From Pseudonocardia sp. EC080619-01 (GTDB taxonomy: Bacteria; Actinomycetota; Actinomycetes; Mycobacteriales; Pseudonocardiaceae): a stretch of 64,000 nt of DNA. How positions within the stretch are numbered: the first letter of the stretch is position 1; each line of letters starts with the position of its first letter. Under the pieces are notes generated by a model. That model worked only from the letters and a program-made list of their open reading frames with translations. It was not told the DNA's origin and made no database searches. Position numbers and translations under genes: made by a program. Location: positions 3,952,501 to 4,016,500 of the forward strand of contig NZ_CP012184.1 of NCBI RefSeq assembly GCF_001420995.1. The letters run 5' to 3'. Below, piece after piece: positions 17,933-26,202 of this stretch.

Positions 17933-18670
17933 ATGACGCTCGAAGCCGTTCGAGAGGCCACCGATCTGCCGGTCCGCGGGGGCGAGGGTGCCGACACGAT
18001 CCGCCGGGCGGCGCGCGTACTGGTCGTCGACTCGGAGCCGGTGGTCCGGCACGGCCTGCGGGCCCTGCTCACCGCCGAGCCGGATCTCGCACCGGCCGGG
18101 GAGGCCGCCTCCCCGCGTGACGCGCTGATGGCCGCCGAGCGGACCCGCCCGGACGCGATCATCGTCGACATCGAGTTCGGCCGGGACGAGCGCCCGGGCC
18201 TCGACCTCGTGCGCGCCCTGCTCGAGCGCTGTCGCGGGGTGCGGATCCTGGTGCTGACCGGGTGCCGGGACCGCGAGTCGATGATGCGGACCGTGCGCCT
18301 GGGTGTGCACGGCTACCTGCGCAAGGGCGCCGACACCCCGGAGATCGTCCGCGCGCTGCGCTCGGTGCTGCGCGGTGAGGGCGTCTTCGACCCGGGCACC
18401 ACCAGTGCCGGTCCGCTGCAGGTGCTGCGCGAGCCGGCCCCCGCGGCACCGGCCGCCGGCGCGGACCTGTGCAAGACCTCGCTGCTGACCGACCGGGAGA
18501 ACCAGGTGCTGCGGCTGCTGGCCGTCGGGCTGAGCAACCGCGAGATCGGCGGCCGGCTGCGGATCTCCGAGGCCACCGTGAAGTTCCACGTCCGGAACCT
18601 GCGCGACAAGCTCGAGGTCCGGCGCCGCACCGAGATCGTCTACACCGCCGCCCGCCAGGGCATCGTCTGA
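17933..18670 (+). CDS. Orphan NarL/FixJ-type response regulator
   Basis: A 245-residue two-domain regulator. The receiver has an acidic pocket (VLVVDSEPVVRHG), a phospho-acceptor Asp in IIVDIEF, Thr in VLTG and Lys in YLRKGAD. A 35-residue Ala/Pro linker leads to a LuxR helix-turn-helix (LTDRENQVLRLLAVGLSNREIGGRL, then SEATVKFHVRNLRDKL). The second acidic residue is Glu after Ser rather than Asp-Asp. GGAGG lies 6 nt upstream of ATG 17933. No histidine kinase gene is adjacent, so its partner is elsewhere or absent. About 25 unstructured residues precede the receiver. Confidence 0.9.
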   Translation: MTLEAVREATDLPVRGGEGADTIRRAARVLVVDSEPVVRHGLRALLTAEPDLAPAGEAASPRDALMAAERTRPDAIIVDIEFGRDERPGLDLVRALLERCRGVRILVLTGCRDRESMMRTVRLGVHGYLRKGADTPEIVRALRSVLRGEGVFDPGTTSAGPLQVLREPAPAAPAAGADLCKTSLLTDRENQVLRLLAVGLSNREIGGRLRISEATVKFHVRNLRDKLEVRRRTEIVYTAARQGIV

Positions 18671-18696
18671 GGGACCGGCGCCGGACGAGGACCAGC

Positions 18697-18733
18697 CGGG
18701 CCGGGGCGCGTGGAGGATTCCCGCCCCGGCCCG
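18697..18733. terminator. Bidirectional hairpin between the response regulator and allE
   Basis: CGGGCCGGGGCG (18697-18708) pairs perfectly with CGCCCCGGCCCG (18722-18733) around a 13-nt loop. It lies between two convergent stop codons (18670 and 18762). Confidence 0.7.
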
Positions 18734-18761
18734 CGCACCCGCGCCCCGCGCGGTGAGGTCC

Positions 18762-19595
18762 TCAGCGGACCGGGCCGAGCGGCATGTGCCGGTTGACGTC
18801 CTTGTAGAGCAGGTACCGGAAGCGCCCCGGGCCACCCGCGTAGCAGGCCTGCGGGCAGAAGGCCCGCAGCCACAGGAAGTCGCCCTCCTGCACCTCGACC
18901 CAGTCCTCGTTCAGCCGGTACACGGCCTTCCCCTCGAGGACGTAGAGCCCGTGCTCCATCACGTGGGTCTCCGCGAACGGGATGCAGCCGCCCGGCTCGA
19001 AGGTCACGATGTTGACGTGCATGTCGTGGCGCAGGTCCGCCGGATCGGCGAAGCGGGTCGTGCTCCAGGTCCCGCCGGTGTCGGGCATCGGCACCGGCTC
19101 GACCTCGGCGTCGCTGGTCACGAAGGCCTCGGGCGGCTCGATCCCGTCGACGTACTGGTACCGCTTCCGGATCCAGTGGAAGTGCGCGTGCTCGGCACCG
19201 TCGTGGTTCCAGGCGGTCCAGTTCCCGCCGGGCGGGAGGTAGGCGTACCCGCCGGCGCCCAGCTCGTACGCGCGGTCGCCGATCCGCAGCGTCAGCGTCC
19301 CCGCGGTCACGAACAGGACCGACTCCGCCGCCGGGTCGTCGTCCGGGCGGTCGGAGCCGCCGTGCGGCGCGACGTCCATCATGTACTGGGAGAACGTCTC
19401 GGCGAACCCGGACAGCGGGCGCGCCAGTACCCAGAGCCGCGTCCCGGTCCAGAACGGGAGCGAGCTGGTGACGATGTCCGAGTTCGTCCCCCGCGGGACG
19501 ACCGCGTAGGCCTCGCGGAACATCGCCCGGTCGGTCAGCAGCTGGGTCTGCGGCGGCAGCCCGCCGGTCGGACGGTAGTAGCTCTGCTCGGTCAC
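18762..19595 (-). CDS. allE: (S)-ureidoglycine aminohydrolase
   Basis: A 277-residue bicupin that hydrolyses (S)-ureidoglycine to (S)-ureidoglycolate and ammonia in purine/allantoin breakdown; known members use manganese. The C-terminal cupin carries the metal set (ETHVMEHG gives Glu, His, His; Gln in FCPQA). The N-terminal cupin has GGYAYLPPGGNWTAW. It also has the family ending NRHMPLGP. GTG 19595 has AGGAG 6 nt upstream. It follows dctA by 50 bp on the same strand, so the two form an operon. No other allantoin genes are in the window, so the rest of the pathway must lie elsewhere. Confidence 0.9.
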   Translation of the reverse strand: MTEQSYYRPTGGLPPQTQLLTDRAMFREAYAVVPRGTNSDIVTSSLPFWTGTRLWVLARPLSGFAETFSQYMMDVAPHGGSDRPDDDPAAESVLFVTAGTLTLRIGDRAYELGAGGYAYLPPGGNWTAWNHDGAEHAHFHWIRKRYQYVDGIEPPEAFVTSDAEVEPVPMPDTGGTWSTTRFADPADLRHDMHVNIVTFEPGGCIPFAETHVMEHGLYVLEGKAVYRLNEDWVEVQEGDFLWLRAFCPQACYAGGPGRFRYLLYKDVNRHMPLGPVR

Positions 19596-19645
19596 GAAGG
19601 CTCCTGCCTCGGTCGGGGACGGGGGTCGCGCGGGGACGCCGGAGG

Positions 19646-21019
19646 TCACCGTCGCACCTCGTCGGCGGGCTGTGGGGCGGGCACGCGCGGCGGGCCGGTG
19701 TCCGAGGCCCCGGCGGGCTCCGGCGCGCCGTCCTCGTGCTCGTCGTCGACCGGTGCCCGGCCGTCGAGCACCGCGCGCATCCGGTCGCGGTCCAGCATCC
19801 CTTCCCACCGCGCGACGACGAAGGTCGCGAGGCAGTTGCCGAGCAGGTTGGTGAACACCCGCATCGAGTCCATGAGGCGGTCCGCGCCCAGCAGCAGCGC
19901 GACCGCCGCGACCGGGAACGCGCCGACCGCGGCCGCCGTCGCCGACAGCGCGACGAAGGCGGAGCCGGGGACACCGGCCATGCCCTTCGAGCTGAGCATC
20001 AGGATCCCGAGGACGACGATCTGCTGACCGAGCGTCAGGTCGGCGCCCACCGCCTGGGACAGGAAGATCATCGCGAGCGACAGGTAGATCGCCGCGCCGT
20101 CGAGGTTGAACGAGTACCCCGTGGGGACGACGAGCCCGACCACCGCGCGATCGCACCCGGCGCCGGTGAGCTTGGAGATGATCCTCGGCATCACCGCCTC
20201 GGAGGAGCCGGTGCCGAGCGCCAGCATGAACTCGTCCTTGCAGTAGCGGAGGAACTTCCACGCGTTCACCCCGGTGATCAGCCAGACCACGGTCGACAGC
20301 AGCACGATGAAGACGACGGCCGAGCCGTAGGCCGCGAGGACCAGCATGCCGAACGACGTGAGCGAGCCCGCGCCGTAGTCGGCGACCGTGGCCGCCATCG
20401 CGCCGAACGCACCGAGGGGTGCCAGGTACATCACGTAGCCGACGATCTTGAAGATCACGTGCAGGGTCTGGTCGATGACGTCCATCAGCACCGGGGGCGC
20501 GCTGCTGCTGACCGCTGCGAGTGCGACCCCGAAGAGGAGCGCGAACAGGAGGACCTGGAGCAGGTTGTTGTCGGCGAACGCGCTGAAGACGCTGGTCGGG
20601 ATGATGCCGAGCACGAACTCGACCCCACCGGGCAGGTGCTCGCCCTGGGTCTGCGACTCCAGTGAGCTCGCGTCGAGGGTGGCCGGATCGATGTTCATGC
20701 CGGCACCCGGCTGGACGAGATTGCCCACGACGAGGCCCAGCGTCAGCGCGGACAGCGTGGCGACGGTGAACCAGCCGAGAGCCTTCACGCCGATCGAGCC
20801 GAGCGCCCTCATGCTCCCGACCTTGGCGATCCCGGTCACGATGACCAGGAAGATCAGTGGCGCCACGACCATCTTGATCAGCTTGATGAAGCCCTCGCCG
20901 AGCGGTGCCAGGAGGCTGCCGAACCCGGGGAAGGCGAGACCGGTGGCGATCCCCAGGGCGATCCCGATCAACACCTGGACGAACAGTGAGGGGAACCGGC
21001 GCCGGCGAGGTGAGGTCAT
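19646..21019 (-). CDS. dctA: DAACS-family sodium/proton:dicarboxylate symporter (DctA-like)
   Basis: A 457-residue inner-membrane carrier of the dicarboxylate/amino acid:cation symporter family. It shows the early FIKLIKMVVAPLIF segment, the serine-rich hairpin (GTGSSEAVMPRI) and the helix-7-like SFNLDGAAIY motif. Eight membrane helices and two re-entrant loops fit the profile. The 45-residue C-terminal tail is acidic and Pro-rich. ATG 21019 has GGGAG upstream. Known members move succinate, fumarate, malate or glutamate. The operon with allE raises the possibility of a ureide or oxalurate-like substrate, which is inference. Confidence 0.9.
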   Translation of the reverse strand: MTSPRRRRFPSLFVQVLIGIALGIATGLAFPGFGSLLAPLGEGFIKLIKMVVAPLIFLVIVTGIAKVGSMRALGSIGVKALGWFTVATLSALTLGLVVGNLVQPGAGMNIDPATLDASSLESQTQGEHLPGGVEFVLGIIPTSVFSAFADNNLLQVLLFALLFGVALAAVSSSAPPVLMDVIDQTLHVIFKIVGYVMYLAPLGAFGAMAATVADYGAGSLTSFGMLVLAAYGSAVVFIVLLSTVVWLITGVNAWKFLRYCKDEFMLALGTGSSEAVMPRIISKLTGAGCDRAVVGLVVPTGYSFNLDGAAIYLSLAMIFLSQAVGADLTLGQQIVVLGILMLSSKGMAGVPGSAFVALSATAAAVGAFPVAAVALLLGADRLMDSMRVFTNLLGNCLATFVVARWEGMLDRDRMRAVLDGRAPVDDEHEDGAPEPAGASDTGPPRVPAPQPADEVRR

Positions 21020-21044
21020 GCAACTCTCCCTTGAGTTCCGCATG

Positions 21045-21069
21045 GCGAAATTGCCATTTCGCAATTCGC
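21045..21069 (-). promoter_or_regulatory. Operator-like palindrome at the dctA-allE transcription start
   Basis: GCGAAAT (21045-21051) and ATTTCGC (21056-21062) are exact inverted copies 4 bp apart. A third half-site AATTCGC follows at 21063-21069. It sits downstream of the predicted -10 box and over the likely +1, as expected for a repressor site. The regulator is not in the window; an IclR-type protein is a guess. Confidence 0.55.
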
Positions 21070-21073
21070 GTTC

Positions 21074-21102
21074 ATGGAACGGGCTGGCTCTCGCCGTGTC
21101 AA
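21074..21102 (-). promoter_or_regulatory. dctA-allE promoter
   Basis: A consensus -35 TTGACA (21102-21097), a 17-nt spacer and TTCCAT (21079-21074) on the minus strand. TTGACA is rare in this GC-rich DNA. The predicted leader is about 45 nt and holds the GCGAAAT palindrome. Confidence 0.6.
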
Positions 21103-21153
21103 GGGCGGACGGGGCGCCGCACGTGGCCGAGCCCACTCGCCTGCCCGGAGGTC

Positions 21154-21186
21154 GTTCACCCGGCGGCCACCTTCTCCTCACCCGTA
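21154..21186 (+). promoter_or_regulatory. Candidate PHO box (three 11-bp direct repeats) upstream of phoX
   Basis: Three adjacent 11-bp units: GTTCACCCGGC (21154-21164), GGCCACCTTCT (21165-21175) and CCTCACCCGTA (21176-21186), each with CACC or TCACC in phase. The first matches the Streptomyces PhoP repeat unit G(G/T)TCAYYYR(G/C)G at 10 of 11 positions. It lies 98 bp before the phoX GTG, which fits control by phosphate starvation. Confidence 0.6.
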
Positions 21187-21283
21187 CGGAGGACGGGACT
21201 GCTGTGATGCGGAGGAACCGGACGACACCCACCGTGACGTCGTCCGCCGACGCCCTCCCACCACGACCCCCAGGAGAACGACC

Positions 21284-23407
21284 GTGGCCGACTGCTGCCC
21301 CGGCGACGCCCCCGAGGCCGGCGCCCGCCGCACGCTCCCCGTCATCGACCGGCTCCGGCCCGGCCGCCAGGGCTTGACCTGCCGGTACAAGTGCGGCGAC
21401 GCGTGCTCGAAGCCGGAGCCGAACATGTCGTCGAACGGGTACTTCGGTGATGTCCTGCAGACCGTGCTCGACCGCCGCGGCATGCTCCGTGCGGGTGCGG
21501 TCCTCGGCCTGACCGCCGGCACCGGCGCCGCGCTGGCCGGCACCGCCTCGGCCGGTACCCCCGCCCCCACCCCGGCGCACCCCCTCGGTGCGGCGGCCGC
21601 CCCGGCCGCGGCGCAGGCCGAGCCGCCGCGCGGGCTGCGCTACGAGACCGTCCCGCCGAACCTCGACGACACCATCCGGGTGCCGAAGGACTACGCGAGC
21701 AACGTGGTCATCCGCTGGGGCGACCCGATGTTCCCCGACGCCCCGGAGTTCGACTTCGAGAACCAGACCGCAGCGGCACAGGCCCGCCAGTTCGGCTACA
21801 ACAACGACTTCTGCGGGATCCTGCCGATCGACGGCGCCGGGAAGCGCTACGTCATGTTCTCCAACCACGAGTACACGCTCGAGCCGCTGATGTTCCGCGG
21901 GTACGACGAGGACGCGCCCACCGAGGAGCAGATCCGGATCGGCATCGCCGCGCACGGCGGCGGGATCGTCGAGGTCACCCGGGACCTGAAGACCGGGGAG
22001 ATGCACTACGACCGCGCGGGGAAGCTCAACCGGCGCATCACCGCCGAGACCGAGATGGTGCTCGACGGTCCGGCGGCCGGGGCCGAGGTCCTGCGGACGA
22101 AGGCCGACCCGACCGGCCGCGCCGTGCTCGGCATGATCGGCAACTGCGCGGGCGGGACGACCCCGTGGGGCACGTTCCTGTCCGGCGAGGAGAACTTCGA
22201 CGGCTACTTCGCCTCCGGTCCGGTCACCGATCCGCGGCTGGAGCGCTACGGCCTGGAGGAGGGCGGCTCCGAGCGGAAGTGGGAGCGCGTCGACCCGCGC
22301 TGGGACCTGGCGAAGGAGCCGAACGAGGCGAACCGCTTCGGTTACATCGTCGAGATCGACCCGCACGACCCGTCGTCGAAGCCGGTCAAGCACACCGCGC
22401 TGGGCCGGTTCAAGCACGAGGGCGCCACCGTCGCCCTCACCGACGACGGCCGCCCCGTCGTCTACATGGGCGACGACGAGCGCTTCGACTACGTCTACAA
22501 GTTCGTGTCCGACAAGAAGATGCGCAAGGGCGACAGCCGGGCCGCGCGCGAGCACAACGCGACGCTGCTGGCGTCGGGCACGCTGTACGTCGCCGTCTTC
22601 ACCGGCAACAGCCCGGCCGCGGAGATCACCGGGAACGGTGCGCTGCCCCGCGACGGGCAGTTCGACGGCGGCGGCGAGTGGAAGCCGCTCGCCTCCACGA
22701 CGAAGTCCTACGTGGCCGGGATGAGCGTCGCGGACGTCTTCGTCTTCACCCGGCTCGCCGCGGACAAGGTCGGCGCGACCAAGATGGACCGTCCCGAGGA
22801 CGTCGAGCCGAACCCGAGGACGGGCAAGGTCTACATCGCCTGCACCAACAACTCCGACCGCGGCAAGGCGGGCGAGGCCGGCGCGGACGAGCCGAACCCC
22901 CGCGTCGACAACCAGCACGGCCACGTCATCGAGCTGACCGAGTCCGGCGACGACCCCGCCGCGACGAAGTTCGGCTGGAACATCCTGCTGGTCTGCGGCA
23001 ACCCGGACGACCCGTCGACGTACTTCGGCGGTTTCGACAAGTCCCAGGTCAGCCCGATCACCTCGCCGGACAACGTCGCGTTCGACCCCTACGGCAACCT
23101 GTGGGTCTCCACCGACTCCACACAGGCGCTGGAGATCAACGACGGGCTGTACGGCGTCGTGCTCGAGGGCCCGCAGCGCGGGTCGACGCGGCTGTTCGCC
23201 AGCGTCCCGGTGGGCTCCGAGTGCTGCGGTCCGGTCGTCACCGAGACGTTCGTGCTGGTCTCGGTGCAGCACCCGGGCGACGTCGACGACGCCTCACCGG
23301 AGGCCCCGGCGTCGCACTGGCCGGACGGTGGCCCCGCCCAGCCGCGGCCGGCGGTCGCCGCGATCCGGCACCTGCAGGACGGGCGGCCCGCCAAGATCGG
23401 GCTCTGA
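21284..23407 (+). CDS. phoX: PhoX-family secreted alkaline phosphatase (DUF839)
   Basis: A 707-residue calcium/iron-dependent type phosphatase that frees phosphate from organic esters outside the cell. A twin-arginine signal occurs at Arg64-Arg65 (DRRGMLRAG plus a hydrophobic run and AxA-like sites), after a long N-terminus carrying LTCRYKCGDAC as is usual in actinobacterial PhoX. Family landmarks include NNDFCGILP, VMFSNHEYT, GNCAGGTTPWGT, LSGEENFDGYF, MGDDERFDYVYKFV and NVAFDPYGNLW. GTG 21284 has AGGAG 7 nt upstream. It stands alone, divergent from dctA, and is closed by a hairpin. Confidence 0.93.
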   Translation: MADCCPGDAPEAGARRTLPVIDRLRPGRQGLTCRYKCGDACSKPEPNMSSNGYFGDVLQTVLDRRGMLRAGAVLGLTAGTGAALAGTASAGTPAPTPAHPLGAAAAPAAAQAEPPRGLRYETVPPNLDDTIRVPKDYASNVVIRWGDPMFPDAPEFDFENQTAAAQARQFGYNNDFCGILPIDGAGKRYVMFSNHEYTLEPLMFRGYDEDAPTEEQIRIGIAAHGGGIVEVTRDLKTGEMHYDRAGKLNRRITAETEMVLDGPAAGAEVLRTKADPTGRAVLGMIGNCAGGTTPWGTFLSGEENFDGYFASGPVTDPRLERYGLEEGGSERKWERVDPRWDLAKEPNEANRFGYIVEIDPHDPSSKPVKHTALGRFKHEGATVALTDDGRPVVYMGDDERFDYVYKFVSDKKMRKGDSRAAREHNATLLASGTLYVAVFTGNSPAAEITGNGALPRDGQFDGGGEWKPLASTTKSYVAGMSVADVFVFTRLAADKVGATKMDRPEDVEPNPRTGKVYIACTNNSDRGKAGEAGADEPNPRVDNQHGHVIELTESGDDPAATKFGWNILLVCGNPDDPSTYFGGFDKSQVSPITSPDNVAFDPYGNLWVSTDSTQALEINDGLYGVVLEGPQRGSTRLFASVPVGSECCGPVVTETFVLVSVQHPGDVDDASPEAPASHWPDGGPAQPRPAVAAIRHLQDGRPAKIGL

Positions 23408-23416
23408 GGACGCCGC

Positions 23417-23442
23417 GGTGGGCGGGGTCCGCCCCGCCCACC
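23417..23442. terminator. Bidirectional hairpin after phoX
   Basis: GGTGGGCGGGG (23417-23427) pairs perfectly with CCCCGCCCACC (23432-23442) around TCCG. It lies between the convergent stop codons of phoX (23407) and the secreted M15-like gene (23444). Confidence 0.7.
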
Positions 23443-23443
23443 G

Positions 23444-24235
23444 TCAGGCGCAGCGGCCGAGGTCCGGGTCGCCGGAACCCGCGCTCTTCTCGAACGAGAT
23501 GTGCACGTGGTCGTAGTGGTTCGCGGTGTCGTCGCCGCGGTCCGACATCTCGGTCCACCCGGAGCCGTCGTTCATCGCCTGCTCCCAGATCACGTACTTC
23601 ACGCCGAGCTCGTCGGCGTTGGCCAGGGCGCAGTCGGCGATGCGGTCGCCCTTCTCGCCGCGGACCATGAGATCCAGCGCGTGCCCGGTGGGGTGGTCGG
23701 AGGCGTTGGCGCGCTGGGCGACGCCGATCAGCTCCGGCTCGTCGTAGGCGCAGGCGAGGAACTCCGCGGCGTCGGAGACCCAGCTCTTCACCGAGCCGAG
23801 GTCGTCGGTGTCGACGTCGCAGGACCCGGTGCCGCCGAGCCGGGCCCGGTCGGCGACCTCCCGGGCGATGCGTTCGGCCTCGTCGGCCGCGGCCCGGCCG
23901 GCGTCGGCGGTCGCGTCGAGCAGGCCCGCGTCACGCACGATCTCCGCGCCGAGGACAGGCTCGGTACGCGGTGTGTCGACGGCCGCCGCGGCCGCCACCG
24001 GCTCGGCGATCCCGTCGAGGAGGTCCGCGCTCCGGCTGCCACCGTCGAGGGCGTCGTCGAGGGTTCCGGTGCTGTCGGCGGCGAGCCGCAGCTCCGCCTC
24101 GGCCGGGCCCGGGCCGAGCCCGGCCATCGGCGTGACGACGACGAGCGCGCCACTCGTGACGGCGGCCGCGGTGGCGACGTGGCGCAACCCGGGACGGATC
24201 GCGGCCTGTTCCCGCCGGTGGCGGTGTCGGGGCAC
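23444..24235 (-). CDS. Secreted protein with M15/VanY-like C-terminal domain
   Basis: A 263-residue exported protein. A basic N-terminus (RHRHRR) and a hydrophobic run around residues 22-40 form a signal peptide. Residues 45-140 are Ala-rich and probably helical. The C-terminal 110 residues resemble the D-Ala-D-Ala carboxypeptidase-like (ARB_07466-type) domain, with SDHPTGHALDLM and NHYDHVHISF giving the His, Asp and HxH zinc ligands. Peptidoglycan cleavage or binding is the likely role but is not proved. GTG 24235 has GGAGGAG about 6 nt upstream. The 302-bp gap to the MFS gene shows only a weak promoter-like pair (TTTACC 24462, CACAGT 24485). Confidence 0.78.
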   Translation of the reverse strand: MPRHRHRREQAAIRPGLRHVATAAAVTSGALVVVTPMAGLGPGPAEAELRLAADSTGTLDDALDGGSRSADLLDGIAEPVAAAAAVDTPRTEPVLGAEIVRDAGLLDATADAGRAAADEAERIAREVADRARLGGTGSCDVDTDDLGSVKSWVSDAAEFLACAYDEPELIGVAQRANASDHPTGHALDLMVRGEKGDRIADCALANADELGVKYVIWEQAMNDGSGWTEMSDRGDDTANHYDHVHISFEKSAGSGDPDLGRCA

Positions 24236-24537
24236 GACGTTCTCCTCCGGCACGCGTCCGGGCGGGCTGCGGGGGAGCGTGGGATCGGGGGAATCCCTGC
24301 CCGTCGGGGGACCGGATCGCGTGTCCTCACCGGACGGTAGCGAAGCGTGCCGGAATGTCGGGTCCGGGGGATTCACCGGGACGACGACCGAACCCGGCCG
24401 TGCGGCGAGCGGCACGGGAGGTGCGACCGCCGTCGATGCGCGACGAATGTCCGGAACCGTCTTTACCCGACCGGACGTTCGGTGCACAGTATCCGCGGAC
24501 CGGCACACCGCGGTGCCGGCGAGGGGGGAGCGCCCGC

Positions 24538-25884
24538 ATGTCCGACCAGCACGCCGCCGGCCAGGGGGCCGGCCCGCGCACCGTCGCCGACACGACCGGA
24601 TCGTCGCCGTCGCAGGTGCGCCGGGTCGCCGCGACGAGCGCGATCGGCACGACGATCGAGTGGTACGACTTCTTCATCTACGCCACGGCCGCCGCCCTGG
24701 TGTTCAACAGCCAGTTCTTCTCGACGATGTCGGCGGCCTCGGGCACGCTGGCCGCCTTCACGACCCTCGGCGTCGGGCTGGTCGCCCGGCCCGTGGGCGG
24801 CATCGTCTGGGGCCACTTCGGGGACCGGCTGGGGCGCAAGAGGATGCTGGTGGCGTCGCTGCTGCTGATGGGGTTCGCGACCGTCGGCGTCGGCCTGCTG
24901 CCCACCTACGCGCAGATCGGCGTGGCCGCGCCGGTGCTGCTGGTCGTGCTGCGCCTGCTGCAGGGACTCTCCGCGGGCGGTGAGTGGGGCGGCGCCGCGC
25001 TGATGTCGGTCGAGCACGCCCCGCCCGGCCGGCGCGGCCGCTACGGCTCGTTCCCGCAGATCGGTGTCCCGGCCGGGCTGATCCTGGCCCAGCTGGTGTT
25101 CCTCGTCGTGTCGAACGTGACCACGCCCGAGCAGTTCGCGGCGTGGGGCTGGCGGATCCCCTTCCTGCTCTCGATCCTGCTCGTCGTCGTCGGGCTGGTG
25201 ATCCGTCTGCGGGTCGAGGAGAGCCCGGTGTTCGCGATGCTGCGCGAGAACCGGTCCCGCAGCCGCGCGCCGATCCTGGAGGTGTTCGCGCAGCGTCCGC
25301 GGGAGCTGGTCCTGGCCTCGGTCAGCTTCATCGCCAACAACGCGATCGGCTACATCTTCCTGGCGTACCTGCTGTCCTACGGGACCCAGGTGCTCGAGGT
25401 CCCGCGCAACACCATGATCGTCGTCGTGATCATCGGCTCGCTGAGCTGGCTGGTCAGCATCGTGGCCGGAGCGATCTGGTCGGACCGGGTGGGCCGCAAG
25501 CGGGCCTACCTTGTCGGCTCGGTGATGCTGGTGGTCTGGCCGGTGCCGTTCTTCCTGCTGCTGGACACGACCTCGTTCGCGGCGATGGTCCTGGCGGTGG
25601 TCGTGCTGACGGCCGGTCTCGGCCTGTCCTACGGCCCGCAGTCGGCGCTGTTCGCCGAGATGTTCGAGGCCCGCTACCGCTACAGCGGCGCGTCGTTCTC
25701 CTACGCCGTCGGCGCGGTCCTCGGCGGCGGGTTCGCCCCGCTGATCGCCACCGCGCTGCAGCAGGGCTACGGGTCGTCGACGCCGGTGGCGGTCTACATG
25801 GTCGTCGTCGCGGTGATCTCGCTGGTGGCGATCGTCCTCATCCGCGAGACGCACCGGCCGGGGGCGCCGGCGCAGCTGTCCTGA
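24538..25884 (+). CDS. MFS transporter, metabolite:H+ symporter (MHS) type
   Basis: A 448-residue proton-coupled carrier with twelve predicted helices. MHS hallmarks are TTIEWYDFFIYATAAALVF in helix 1, RPVGGIVWGHFGDRLGRKRML in the loop between helices 2 and 3, and LRLLQGLSAGGEWGGA in helix 4. Known relatives take up shikimate, proline/betaine, alpha-ketoglutarate or citrate; the substrate here is not decidable. ATG 24538 has a GGGGGGAG ribosome site 7 nt upstream. No linked catabolic gene is present. Confidence 0.9.
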   Translation: MSDQHAAGQGAGPRTVADTTGSSPSQVRRVAATSAIGTTIEWYDFFIYATAAALVFNSQFFSTMSAASGTLAAFTTLGVGLVARPVGGIVWGHFGDRLGRKRMLVASLLLMGFATVGVGLLPTYAQIGVAAPVLLVVLRLLQGLSAGGEWGGAALMSVEHAPPGRRGRYGSFPQIGVPAGLILAQLVFLVVSNVTTPEQFAAWGWRIPFLLSILLVVVGLVIRLRVEESPVFAMLRENRSRSRAPILEVFAQRPRELVLASVSFIANNAIGYIFLAYLLSYGTQVLEVPRNTMIVVVIIGSLSWLVSIVAGAIWSDRVGRKRAYLVGSVMLVVWPVPFFLLLDTTSFAAMVLAVVVLTAGLGLSYGPQSALFAEMFEARYRYSGASFSYAVGAVLGGGFAPLIATALQQGYGSSTPVAVYMVVVAVISLVAIVLIRETHRPGAPAQLS

Positions 25885-25891
25885 CGACCGG

Positions 25892-25923
25892 CGGCGGCCG
25901 GGTGTCACGCCGCCCGGCCGCCG
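25892..25923. terminator. Bidirectional hairpin after the MFS gene
   Basis: CGGCGGCCGGG (25892-25902) pairs perfectly with CCCGGCCGCCG (25913-25923) around a 10-nt loop. It lies between the MFS stop and the stop of the convergent small gene at 25930. Confidence 0.65.
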
Positions 25924-25929
25924 GGGTGA

Positions 25930-26202
25930 TCAGGGGGAGCGGTGCCGGCCGTCGGCCAGGCCGGCGGCGTTGAACTCCCGGGCCCGGCGGCGCCCCGCGA
26001 CGGTCCCGGCTGCCGGGGCGTCGTCGGTGCCGTTCATCGAACGGGCCTGCTCGGCGAGCTCGCGGGTGACGCACGGCCAGGTCGCGCTGATTCCGCTCGC
26101 GTCCCGGCACTCCCGGCAGTAACCCTGGTCGTCGGGGGTGTGCTCCGACAGGGTCCGCTCGAGCAGATCGGGCATCTCGGACAGGATGTTCGCGAGTGCC
26201 AA
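25930..26202 (-). CDS. Small Cys-containing conserved protein
   Basis: A 90-residue protein I cannot name. It has a helical N-terminus (about 1-23), then a possible metal site CRECRDASGISATWPC (Cys at about 29, 32 and 44), and a charged tail. Short proteins with CxxC and WPC spacing are common in actinobacteria and have no assigned role. It starts with TTG at 26202, preceded by a full GGAGGTGA six bases upstream, which makes the start convincing despite the rare codon. The 523 bp from here to the HNH gene hold no other plausible gene. Confidence 0.65.
   Translation of the reverse strand: MALANILSEMPDLLERTLSEHTPDDQGYCRECRDASGISATWPCVTRELAEQARSMNGTDDAPAAGTVAGRRRAREFNAAGLADGRHRSP

Noticed and set aside
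18762-23272. Very long minus-strand frames joining allE and dctA to upstream DNA
   Set aside because: Frames are open by chance; ribosome sites and family N-termini place the starts at 19595 and 21019.
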